The notes beneath the pieces are model-generated. The model was not told the origin of the DNA and searched no databases. It saw only the letters and a program-made list of their open reading frames with translations. Made by a program: the position numbers and the translations under genes. Source: Candidatus Poribacteria bacterium (GTDB lineage: Bacteria; Poribacteria; WGA-4E; WGA-3G). From it: a stretch of DNA of 64,000 nt. Below are positions 36,601 to 41,969 of the stretch, one piece after another. The stretch spans positions 434,001 to 498,000 of the forward strand of contig JAJDTM010000005.1 in assembly GCA_022827185.1 (NCBI GenBank), written 5' to 3'. How positions within the stretch are numbered: position 1 is the stretch's first letter; each line of letters begins with the position of its first letter.

Positions 36601-37181
36601 TTAAGTTGGCGGAATTCTGCCGTGAAAATGCTATGCCAGAGAAAGCGAAAACGTATATTCAAAAGACTGGCGTTATCACTGAAGAGGCATGGCTTATTCT
36701 CGGTCCGTTTGACAATACCGATGGCATCGGTTACGACACGGCATACATCGCAGAAGATGCAACACAGATCGACCCAACCGTAAAATACGACGGTGTAGAC
36801 GGGCAGGTGAGTTGGCAAAAAAGCACTGATAATACCCTGAACGGCTACGTTGATCTCGGACGGGATGTCAATTGGCGTGTCGCATACGCCTTCGCAACTG
36901 TTACTTCACCTGATGAACGCGAAGCACAAATCCGTTTTGACAGCGACGACCAAGGGAAAGTGTTTCTAAACGGCGAAGAGGCGTTCACAAATACCGGTGC
37001 CCATAGTGTCAGAATTGACCGTTCTATTATTCCTGTGACGCTCAAGTCCGGCGAAAATAGCATCCTCGTCAAAGTCTGCAATGAGGAAGTCAAGTGGGAA
37101 TTCTATCTACGGATTACCGACCCAGATGGAAAACCCTTTACGGATTTAGAAATCAATAGTCCAGATCCTGAGTCCCGTTAG
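27654..37181 (+). CDS. Giant secreted TPR protein with embedded LamG domain
   Basis: A 3,175-residue protein. ATG 27654 follows aaggagat. Residues 1-30 form a signal peptide (LARQKRAIVV, hydrophobic core, TPAQD). Dozens of tetratricopeptide units follow, with LGxxYxxxG and AxxxYxxAxxLxP patterns. An Ala/Gln-rich, less regular stretch lies near 960-1010. A LamG domain at about 2505-2735 (VTVTTWIKP, WHYVAGVVDA, KIYIDGV, LVAYWKFDEE) interrupts the TPR array, which resumes at QLTQAAAAYQKAIQLEP. The C-terminus (about 3013-3165; LILGPFDNTDG, RFDSDDQGKVFLNGEEAF) is a beta-sandwich like those on other exported TPR proteins. The likely role is a periplasmic or surface scaffold. It stands alone as a transcription unit ending in a hairpin. 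Confidence 0.9.
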   Translation: MLARQKRAIVVCALSLIFCTLYFSSVTPAQDEKVVERYKLMLNRNPKEGSTFDRLYQLYLEGDGLDAMIADYQAEAEAKPNDSNLQLILGHIHKRLGKDAETLAAYQRAVELAPNGYYPRFALGQMYATLRQHEDAIRELTKAAELSEATQAASPEELMAIYKALGRAYFSRDRVDAAISAWAKISELDPENIFSRIELADLFREQQLYDQAIAQHEAIIALKADDPYRVCLSRREIGNIHEEKSDYETAIQTYEAALALTAPGNWLRKDLQYRIIGIYAADGNWEGLITHYKEKLENTPNDPELIGLLAEAYIENQQLDEGITAYQNALELAPTDTALRLNLIAALRNTEKFEEAAAAYESLSEQQPDDFGIYRELGGLYLQLDDAAKAKSTYQRMLTRDPDNASTHLILAEIYAGHEWTEDAIAAYQKAISFAPSNLDYIEYFGEFYLRQGDREKALETWNQTVAGDKAVAENYDRLAKLLDSKARVLNSQPEAIAASRKAVELAPDVYRYREALAKRLLENQDYDAALTEYTEAAKLAPNEFFAEQMDNQRIEIYRRQGTLVEKISALESGLQQLDSTSADAFAQHKQLAKMYLKLGNTTYALEILLKAKNLQPDDAIVNRWIAEVYTFQGRRDNANAIYTYLIEVDSANAREYYTNIARSHLEVMDFDAATDAAKQAVAHSPRNPEGHQMLAQIATQAADYQTAIDSFKQAIRLRPEATNIRSELAEIYKLSGNPRQALEQYWRCWELSGTVSDKLAFVKPLSEVYYDLGRRGELEEKLKQLSKTNTANVGPVIALAQLYQMEGDLPNARFQLARALDRDRENPDLLAQLVKISLDLGDTQDALTYQQRLVKAQPDPNHRQRLGELLFDLGREQEAIQAWTKLLHTKNQPFAADIKLATLLIQHGLLDETISVLDRAAEKVTGPKAHIALYQLGTALVEMNEFDSARSHFQRILDMPEPLQNATQNVTSGASGATSGPPGIRTDRFDLPRNLASKIQSQAFGIGSQRQTQWLPTNFEEAQAGALVQLTTIAQQQRKLGELIKAFEAQVDADPKNIKTLETLAQVYTLIQNTDKTEETIDQLIAASPNDPIYQSVRLTRLMKQELNYETLKKYLDEMTGLTPEARYWYIAQYADSFYRRGEKADAEKLAVELEDVKVTDLDTGEKVVNTLAQMGKIDAAEKVLAQLPAPAPPAAAQTQFSTANPLSSSQQWRKYSRIYQSLATAYVRDEQVDKGITLLWSFFERTKPQASNARRVDALAYSPRSYSGYTPLQTTYPSPTTYYNRNRLQSLQQAFKLLWTHNQQEALYKKLQAELDAATHRDRIYPSLALSYCYWWAGKRDRAQEILSALQKELPDDLTLRLNAIFASIQTGAHAAALELLDGLVEADPRNRKQYYELTLQLAAQTGDTVAVRELATKVLNSPSGARELYQFSQILQQNGLTQYAIAVAKKAVTLAMGERDPNFLVDLSQHLEDLGRVQDAARIAERAMRFANQRDRYGQTLHRWDMQRAVQSARRSKGLRAREPQLVAAAEKDPNSFQAQVRLATFYEATNQVNKASEAYEAALTLRPKDSMTRQRYAQMLERRGKAKDAAAQYLILLKDNPNALSYNYYQVMQTFFSAGQVDALVSLAKDMIAPSVGMNYGNFFAEGVASQALENNNAKAAIELYEKLIAVQPNDASSYTALASAYVAAGEREKAIEFLREKLEAKDTARSRDPHVQVDIVSKLTEFYKASGQIAELLMEYETKLAEKPNDTSLRYLVASMKIAADDLEGSDTLVDQLLNDSVSVDAHWLNNLADAYRGANDRDRELRLLETAIAKTDLQDTWHLTETYQKLGTAYAKKGEKEKAQNTFRKMAAIRLLQGRGTYEKEQIASTYMQHEMWDDAEALYTEIINDFSTQQWTREQAQRQLMQIKQRRDGLTKATTSPEKTEKFNVGVQRTLAQQYVQNNEIKKAVKIYEQLAEVMPDDLESRAQLAHLYSRQNKHEKAIDTWEALLEVDPENTKYQDGLVDTYQEADKTPEALELAQQYIEADAENGVHYARLAKLYAAEDRVNDAIETYKKSAELNPGDGQVYRQLGQLYLRKDDLDAAEKAFKDAIQYTGQEWERRSIERQLTSIYRRQGKLEEMLKQAEEAGTITFEMQRERAQDYRNAGEFDKAIETYKKALEMTSQSYQRGNITNELLRLYVQIGKNDLAMELYENQSQSSPMGSVSISSGSSGLKITSGSDKARETLINAYKNQGKLEALETIFKDKMEKDPNNPALLEMVGEIYRNARNYEKAAETYQALCKAQPGNLKSFYHAAAALRKSNQPDLAEKMLSQAEVALSTNPRAQFDLFLLMSLASICVEGELHEQAIKLAEDALATSSRMGGGLAPLMEYVHEMLGKSYLSAKRYEEAVDAYKQMANVASRDQRREIAEKAIQQAYREGKLYEKQIPEQLQKVAENPDDLDAHFALAENYELSDRVDEAITQYEKISELQPDDAQWQKKIGDLYQKQRQTDEIVEGTALSLAGDKSFVEVTESDALNNISQQVTVTTWIKPTEYPNRYTPIVYKGDERTPEISNRSYALWLRNDGRIQFAASPRGEAEKFAFSPTGSITLNKWHYVAGVVDASENIIKIYIDGVMVGSNDFRGNPNIYESSLPLRIGSSHEEEWVTHASFVGQIDRVSVWNVALTAVEIRSNMNARLKGDEPGLVAYWKFDEETEGHISDVSPHKSDGRLVGDAKLEPYTRQVVTVAGTEQLTQAAAAYQKAIQLEPTSYELYNLLAQTHVKADQLPEAEAVYRQALDASLEESEHNAVIRELWQLYADRDQKNKGIAILEELRPSMETSVSLLELLGDAYKAAGDAEKADAVYTEWLTIQEKAANRRQSPFGYRNLARQILDKGIMPEKGLAYAERASQMGSGSSYTETLAQAYIANDRYEDASEQLKKRLNTMEQEAFERWLPSWISRVGKNATDKGRYVEMLDNLLNAAPDTLTVQSDVYLKLAEFCRENAMPEKAKTYIQKTGVITEEAWLILGPFDNTDGIGYDTAYIAEDATQIDPTVKYDGVDGQVSWQKSTDNTLNGYVDLGRDVNWRVAYAFATVTSPDEREAQIRFDSDDQGKVFLNGEEAFTNTGAHSVRIDRSIIPVTLKSGENSILVKVCNEEVKWEFYLRITDPDGKPFTDLEINSPDPESR

Positions 37182-37226
37182 GGACGATTGACCTCCAAAC
37201 CCAATAGAGGCGAGTTCATTACCAAA

Positions 37227-37253
37227 GTAGGCGCGGTTTGTAACCGCGCCTAC
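37227..37253. terminator. GTAGGCGCGG palindrome after the giant TPR gene
   Basis: A 12-base-arm hairpin with arms GTAGGCGCGG and CCGCGCCTAC and a short loop lies 46 bases after the TPR stop codon. It may serve as a terminator, though no T-tract follows. The same core hairpin occurs at 2901-2929 and 37805-37825 and, in variant form, inside the MITE-like elements. Confidence 0.5.
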
Positions 37254-37388
37254 TACTTACTGACCCCTGATAACTGACTGCCACAAGTGAGAATCTGATT
37301 AAACTGGTATGGTCAACAGGTTTATGGTATAATTTTTTCAACAAAGATAAGATGACAACCCAACTTGTATTTGACAGGAGTTCAAGCG

Positions 37389-37760
37389 ATGTTTAACATT
37401 ATTACCGGTTTAGGTATTGTTGCCCAATTGGCTTTTATAGGGATACTGCTATTTTGTTGCTTTCGGACGCGGTCAAAGGGTGTGATACTGCTTAGCGCGG
37501 TACTTCTTACCAGTGGGATTTTCGGTTCAATTTTTCAACACTTTTATCGCCCATATATAGATCAATGGCAAGCAGGTGAAATGAGTAACTGGTTAACGCA
37601 AAGCATGACTATCTGGGAGTTCGTATTGACAGTTTCCTTTGTAGAATCCTTCCTGTACAAATCTTTATTTGTACTCGGTGTCTTTCTAATCTATAGGGAA
37701 TGGCGACAGGGAAAATTTCGCTTGTCTCAACCTGAACACCGAGAAGAACTCGCGGTATAA
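37389..37760 (+). CDS. Small membrane protein, paralogue A1
   Basis: A 123-residue protein. ATG 37389 follows caggag. The TTG 24 bases upstream is in frame but weaker. It has three hydrophobic helices (about 4-24, 29-50 and 85-108) and the family signature FRTRSKGVILLSAVLL after TM1. The ending FLIYREWRQGKFR lies on the cytoplasmic side. Paralogues are at 38604-38951 and 41070-41438. The sequence beyond WRQGKFR differs here (LSQPEHREELAV) because the frame runs on into DNA that is non-coding behind the other two. Function unknown. Confidence 0.7.
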   Translation: MFNIITGLGIVAQLAFIGILLFCCFRTRSKGVILLSAVLLTSGIFGSIFQHFYRPYIDQWQAGEMSNWLTQSMTIWEFVLTVSFVESFLYKSLFVLGVFLIYREWRQGKFRLSQPEHREELAV

Positions 37761-37804
37761 CCATAGCCTATCTCATAGATACAGAATTGTCCCCAACCAA
37801 GGCA

Positions 37805-37825
37805 GGCGCGGTTTCTAACCGCGCC
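37805..37825. repeat. Dispersed GGCGCGGTT palindrome
   Basis: The arms GGCGCGGTT and AACCGCGCC enclose a three-base loop. It lies between paralogue A1 and the metallopeptidase gene, only six bases before the latter's start codon, so a transcript would carry the hairpin over its ribosome site. It is one of at least three near-identical copies in the window. Confidence 0.7.
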
Positions 37826-37831
37826 AATTGA

Positions 37832-38554
37832 ATGGCAAATTACCAAAAAAATATCCAATCACAGGCGAATCCTACCAACTGGATTACAAGCACACCCTCA
37901 AAGCATTTTACCTATAAAGTGGAAACAAACCGTCCTTGGAAACCGGAGACTGTGCTTGAACTATTGGAACAGGCACATCAAGCGTTTGAGAAACTTATGG
38001 GACCCGGATTGGATACTGTTATTGAAGTCGAAGATCGAGTTTGTGAATCGAATAACTTAGGTGCGAGAGCCGAGATAAACAAACGGGTTCACTCCGCTCA
38101 AGATTTCACCATAGCAGTCAAATTCATCTGTGAATTTCCGCAGAACTACGGTCACGCAGCGCAAGAACGGGATCTCGCATACCATTTCTTTGTGCATGAA
38201 CTCTTCCACTGCTGGATCGGCGGGAATGTGTCCAATGATTATGGGCAGATCGTTGAAGCAATTACCCAGTATATGACGGATTGGACACTTGTCCACTTAG
38301 GATGGTGTGACGAGGATTTACGCATTCGAGAACGCATCAACAACCAACAAATCATAGACACCGCAACCCCACCACACACCACCATCGCCAGATACAAACT
38401 TCTGTTTGACCAGATGCATGCCGACGATCCAGAAAATCTCCTCGCTTTCTGTAGAGATTTAGCTACCTGTTTCCGCCAGCAACGAAGTCGAGAAGAAACG
38501 GATATATCTCCTGTTTTACAGCGATACTTGGGAACAGCGTTGGAAGAGGATTAG
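37832..38554 (+). CDS. Putative gluzincin-type zinc metallopeptidase
   Basis: A 240-residue protein with no signal peptide. H122-E-L-F-H126 (FVHELFHCWIGG) is an HExxH zinc site. E142 in IVEAITQYMTDW, 16 residues on, is in place for the third ligand. HExxH followed by W-x-G and an EAxxxY motif resembles M1/M61-type gluzincins, although those have a longer gap before the Glu. The protein is much shorter than M1 enzymes and holds little more than a catalytic domain. There is no good Shine-Dalgarno, and a hairpin sits just before the ATG. It lies between two small membrane-protein paralogues. The substrate is unknown. The enzyme call rests on the motif. Confidence 0.62.
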   Translation: MANYQKNIQSQANPTNWITSTPSKHFTYKVETNRPWKPETVLELLEQAHQAFEKLMGPGLDTVIEVEDRVCESNNLGARAEINKRVHSAQDFTIAVKFICEFPQNYGHAAQERDLAYHFFVHELFHCWIGGNVSNDYGQIVEAITQYMTDWTLVHLGWCDEDLRIRERINNQQIIDTATPPHTTIARYKLLFDQMHADDPENLLAFCRDLATCFRQQRSREETDISPVLQRYLGTALEED

Positions 38555-38603
38555 AAAAACATTAATAGGATTACAATCAAACTTGTGTCTGAAGGAGGTT
38601 TGC

Positions 38604-38951
38604 ATGTCTTATGTTCTTATCGGTCTAAATATTGCTGCACACTTAGCTCTTATTGGGCTGTTGATATTTTTATGTTTCCGGACGAAATCAAAAGGTTTGA
38701 TACTCATTAGTGCCGTACTTCTTATGAGTGAGATCTCTGGTTTGATTTTTGAACAAGTTGTTAAGTCAGATTGGTGGCGATGGGAACCGGATAAAATGAT
38801 GGACGAAGGAATACTGGGTATGAATCGCTTGACTTTCCTAATGACAGTAGGGCTGGTAAAATCTTTACTGTACAGATGTTTATGTTTGCTTGGTGTTTTT
38901 CTAATCTATAAAGAGTGGCGACAGGGAAAGTTTCGCTATCCTCCAACCTGA
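38604..38951 (+). CDS. Small membrane protein, paralogue A2
   Basis: A 115-residue protein. ATG 38604 follows a strong gaaggaggt. It has the same three-helix plan as A1, with FRTKSKGLILISAVLL after TM1, a Trp-rich loop (SDWWRWEPDKMM) and the end FLIYKEWRQGKFRYPPT. A MITE-like element begins six bases after the stop codon. Function unknown. It precedes the AAA/PIN pair. Confidence 0.7.
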   Translation: MSYVLIGLNIAAHLALIGLLIFLCFRTKSKGLILISAVLLMSEISGLIFEQVVKSDWWRWEPDKMMDEGILGMNRLTFLMTVGLVKSLLYRCLCLLGVFLIYKEWRQGKFRYPPT

Positions 38952-38956
38952 ACACC

Positions 38957-39087
38957 CAGGGTTATTTAGTTTTCCGCTTTTACGCAGATTCTGAGGACCC
39001 AGGACCGGTAGGTGCGGTTTCCTAACCGCACCGGAACCGTAAAAGAAGACATGAAACCCGATAATTTCTTAAAACTAAATGACCCTA
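38957..39087. mobile_element. MITE-like element, second copy, inverse orientation to 25373-25503
   Basis: The ends are CAGGGTTATTTAGTTTT and, at the right, AAAACTAAATGACCCT. Read on the complement, most of its 131 bases match the copy at 25373-25503, including TTTAGTTTTAAGAAATT near the end and the hairpin CCGGTGCGGTT...CCGCACCTACCGG. The host site is a sequence (caacctgaacacc) that continues uninterrupted behind the paralogous genes at 37760 and 41438. This shows that the element arrived after the gene duplication. No target duplication is evident at this copy. Confidence 0.78.
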
Positions 39088-39234
39088 ATACCTCGGCAAA
39101 TTCTTTTGACAGACCCTGATTGAATGTGCTACTATGGTGGGTAGTGTGTATCAAGAATACTACAAATTGACGTGTTTCAGAACAAAAATCCAGACAGAAT
39201 GGTAATAACACAATAGCGTTGTGGAGATGACAAC

Positions 39235-40539
39235 ATGAACATTACCCAATTCACAATGGAAGAAGTCCGCTGTTTCAGCGAACGCCAGACACTTGAAATC
39301 CGCCCTCTGACCTTTTTAGTCGGTGAAAATAGCACTGGCAAAACCACCGCATTGGCGTGTTTCCATGTATTAGCGGGGTATTTGCGCGGGGACAGAGTGG
39401 ATTTTAATTCGTATCCGTATTCCATGGGGACCTTCAGAGATATTGTCAGAAATAGCAAGGAAAAAGAAAAAAAATTTAAGCTTGGATTTGCGTCTAAATA
39501 CAATAATGAAGATACTGAAACAACAATTGAATTCGTTGAAAAAAAAGCAGGAATAGAGCCAGTCGTTAGTTCAATAACAATGAAACTTATTGATGGTGAA
39601 ATCATTGTTCGATCTGAAGACGCAATGGGTAGGGAATTACGTTTAGATTCCTTTAACGAAGAACAGAATCGATATAGAATAGCGTGTGATACTGATAGAT
39701 TAAACGAATATGCCGTTTACTTCTTTTTCGGACCTTTCACACGAGAATCTAACGGTGAAATAGCTTTCTCAGAATATTTTAAGAAAAAAGTTAAAGAATT
39801 TGAATGCAGTCCGTGGGATATCTTTCGAGAGATGTCTGTATTTAGTACATCGCCAGTCCGCTCGCGTCCTAAACGAACCTATGATCCAACAAGGGAATTT
39901 GACGATCCAGAAGGCAGCGATGTTCCTATGTATTTAATGCGGATTGAAGCGACTGAGAAAAAAAATTGGGAAGCGTTAAAAACACAATTAGTCGAGTTTG
40001 GCAGGAATTCTGGGCTATTTGAGAACATAGACGTAAAAAACCTTGGACGCTCTTTGGGGGCTCCATTCCAACTACAGGTCAAAGTCCGCGGTCCTAAAGC
40101 AAATATCAATGATGTCGGTTACGGTGTCAGTCAAATTCTACCAATTTTAGTGCAGATTTTAAATCCCAGTATTTCTAAAAATGCTCAGCGTGATCCAATG
40201 CAGGCATTTTTTTCTTTGTTACAACAACCTGAAATCCACTTGCATCCAAAAGCACAGGCAGAACTATCTTCTTTACTGGTGAAATTGGCTAATAGCGGAA
40301 ATCAGTCATTTATCGTTGAGACCCACAGCGACTATATGATTGACCGCGCGCGCGTCGACATTATGAGGGGCAACATCCGTCCCGAAGATGTTTCCCTGAT
40401 TTATTTTGAACCAAAGGAGCGCGTTGTTAAGGTACACAATATTGGTTTTGATAAAATGGCAAATTTGATCGGTGCCCCGACGAATTATAGGGAATTTTTT
40501 CTGAAAGAGTCCAAACGACTTATGGGGTTTAAGGATTAA
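39235..40539 (+). CDS. AAA-family ATPase (AAA_15/21, SMC-like single-domain)
   Basis: A 434-residue ATPase. Walker A is GENSTGKTT at residues 30-38. The start (MNITQFTMEEVRCFSERQTL) is the usual small beta-sheet of RecF/OLD-like ATPases. YGVSQILPILVQ stands for the signature helix. QQPEIHLHPKAQAELSSLL near 325-345 is the Walker B and D-loop, and FIVETHSDYMIDR the sensor His. The C-terminus has DVSLIYFE and stops without a TOPRIM domain. Such ATPases pair with separate nucleases in anti-phage systems (PARIS, Septu and similar). Three bases separate it from the PIN-like gene. Both are AT-rich relative to neighbours, pointing to transfer. Start site gtggagatg. Confidence 0.85.
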   Translation: MNITQFTMEEVRCFSERQTLEIRPLTFLVGENSTGKTTALACFHVLAGYLRGDRVDFNSYPYSMGTFRDIVRNSKEKEKKFKLGFASKYNNEDTETTIEFVEKKAGIEPVVSSITMKLIDGEIIVRSEDAMGRELRLDSFNEEQNRYRIACDTDRLNEYAVYFFFGPFTRESNGEIAFSEYFKKKVKEFECSPWDIFREMSVFSTSPVRSRPKRTYDPTREFDDPEGSDVPMYLMRIEATEKKNWEALKTQLVEFGRNSGLFENIDVKNLGRSLGAPFQLQVKVRGPKANINDVGYGVSQILPILVQILNPSISKNAQRDPMQAFFSLLQQPEIHLHPKAQAELSSLLVKLANSGNQSFIVETHSDYMIDRARVDIMRGNIRPEDVSLIYFEPKERVVKVHNIGFDKMANLIGAPTNYREFFLKESKRLMGFKD

Positions 40540-40542
40540 GTA

Positions 40543-40974
40543 ATGTGTATTATTGTGGATACAAATACTTTTCATAAATTCAAGGAACCGGACAATGAAG
40601 ATATGGAACCTGTGTGGACCTGGTTAGAGAAAAGAGATGGCAAAATCGCTTATGCTAGCACAGAGAAATTGGAAGATGAATGGGATAATGGAGGAATGCA
40701 GAACTTGAGAAACCAATTAAGACAAGCAGGTAAACTCAAAGTAGTATCCTCCGAAGATGTGCAAGAGAAAGCAGATGAACTGAAAGGCGAAATAGTATCA
40801 GATGACGAGCATATTATCGCATTGGCTCTGATAGCAAGAGTAAAAGTGCTGGTATCTTACCGAGAAGGCGACAGAAATTTATTCGCAGATTTCAAGAATC
40901 GTCAGTTAGTTGGAGGCAAAGTATATACGCGAAAAACACATACACGTATGCTCACTAAAGACACTTGCCCCTAA
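40543..40974 (+). CDS. PIN-like nuclease/toxin partner of the AAA ATPase
   Basis: A 143-residue protein. CIIVDTNTFHKF places the first PIN-type Asp at D6. STEKLEDEW gives an acidic pair, VSDDEHIIALALIARVKVLVS is the central D...helix motif, and YREGDRNLFADF ends the core. The arrangement (VDTN, then SDDxHIxALA, then D-x-N-L-x-x-D) matches the PIN fold of RNA- or DNA-cutting toxins. It starts three bases after the ATPase stop and shares its upstream aagga site region, so the two are probably translated together. A nuclease released or armed by the ATPase upon infection is inferred, not shown. Confidence 0.72.
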   Translation: MCIIVDTNTFHKFKEPDNEDMEPVWTWLEKRDGKIAYASTEKLEDEWDNGGMQNLRNQLRQAGKLKVVSSEDVQEKADELKGEIVSDDEHIIALALIARVKVLVSYREGDRNLFADFKNRQLVGGKVYTRKTHTRMLTKDTCP

Positions 40975-41012
40975 TAGGACTCATGCATTGCCCCTTAAAG
41001 TCTCCCTGATAA
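40975..41012. repeat. Left-end fragment of the TAGGACT element family
   Basis: The sequence TAGGACTCATGC, followed by a CTTAAAGTCTCCCTGATAA stretch, matches the first 38 bases of the element at 9497 with a few changes and then diverges. It abuts the PIN-like gene's stop codon directly. No right end was found nearby, so the copy is truncated. Confidence 0.65.
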
Positions 41013-41069
41013 TTTGCCCAACAGGAATAGAACGACAATCAAGTTTTAGATTTACTGGAGCCTTCAAGC

Positions 41070-41438
41070 ATGTTTGCGAATATTCTTATCGGTCTAATAT
41101 ATATTTCATACGTGATATTGGCAGGATTTTTGGTGTTTTTATGCCTCCGAACGCGGTCAAAAGGTGTGATATTCATCACCGCGGTCTTCATCGGATTCAG
41201 GTTTCTGAGTCTGATTTTCGATGCAGCTCTCAACACGGTTCTCGACGCATATATAGGGCAATGGGACCCGGGTCAAGACGTAAGAGGCGTGAAATTGCTA
41301 CGAAGATTGGATATCGCCATAATAGTTGCGCATGTAAAATCCATATTATTCATATTATACGTCAATTTGTACCTCCTCGGTGCGTTTCTCATCTACAAAG
41401 AGTGGCGACAGGGCAAGTTTCGCCACCCTTCAACCTGA
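41070..41438 (+). CDS. Small membrane protein, paralogue A3
   Basis: A 122-residue protein of the same family as A1 and A2: FLCLRTRSKGVIFITAVFIG after TM1 and YLLGAFLIYKEWRQGKFR at the end. The loop (YIGQWDPGQDVRGVKLLRR) is longer and more basic. Three membrane helices are likely. The upstream site is poor (ccttcaagc). It comes directly after the AAA/PIN pair. A larger frame in another phase over this region is a shadow. Function unknown. Confidence 0.68.
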   Translation: MFANILIGLIYISYVILAGFLVFLCLRTRSKGVIFITAVFIGFRFLSLIFDAALNTVLDAYIGQWDPGQDVRGVKLLRRLDIAIIVAHVKSILFILYVNLYLLGAFLIYKEWRQGKFRHPST

Positions 41439-41494
41439 ACACCGAAAAGGACTCAAGTCGTAACGAGATCCCTGTTGTCAACAATGATGACTTG

Positions 41495-41884
41495 TTAGAT
41501 GTTACGACGATTGGACTCCTGTTTTAGCCAATAGCGAATCCCTTTACTTGCATAAGGCTCGGACGCATAACGTGGAATGACGTGCAAATGCGCATGGAAT
41601 ACTGTTTGTCCAGCTACCGCCCCACAATTCCAACCGAGATTGTAACCTTGAGGATTGTATTCAGTATCAAGCAGTGCCTTAACCTCCGTGAGAAGTGAAA
41701 ATGTGGAGGTGATTTCTTCTGTGGTGAGATCGAATGCTGATTGCCGATGGGCTCTTGGCACAATAATCCCAGAACCTTCCAGAATCGGATGTTTTAGATC
41801 AATAAAAAGACTCAACTCGTTTTCAAGTAGAACAGCATTGTCATTAACTTTCGGTGGGCAGAACGGACAACTCACAATATCCAT
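41495..41884 (-). CDS. HIT-family nucleotide hydrolase
   Basis: A 129-residue HIT protein with the histidine triad in TVFHAHLHVIPRY (H-A-H-L-H) near residues 97-105. NLGWNCGAVAGQ lies just before it. CPFC at residues 6-9 may bind zinc, as in some Hint/FHIT relatives. HIT enzymes hydrolyse AMP-lysine, AMP-NH2, Ap4A or similar nucleotides. Cytoplasmic. The last residues (RRNI) run to a stop just before the preceding gene's tail. It is divergent from nothing and followed on the same strand by no close gene. Confidence 0.9.
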   Translation of the reverse strand: MDIVSCPFCPPKVNDNAVLLENELSLFIDLKHPILEGSGIIVPRAHRQSAFDLTTEEITSTFSLLTEVKALLDTEYNPQGYNLGWNCGAVAGQTVFHAHLHVIPRYASEPYASKGIRYWLKQESNRRNI

Positions 41885-41969
41885 CTCCTAACGAGCGTTT
41901 CCGCTCCACGACTACGAGATAGGTGGCTGTGCGAGGCACGGTGGCCCCACACTACCGTATAATCCACAT

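Noticed and set aside
40910..41527. A 205-codon open frame on the plus strand
   Set aside because: It overlaps the end of the PIN-like gene and all of paralogue A3 in another phase. Its product has no family features and no ribosome site, whereas A3 has clear paralogues.
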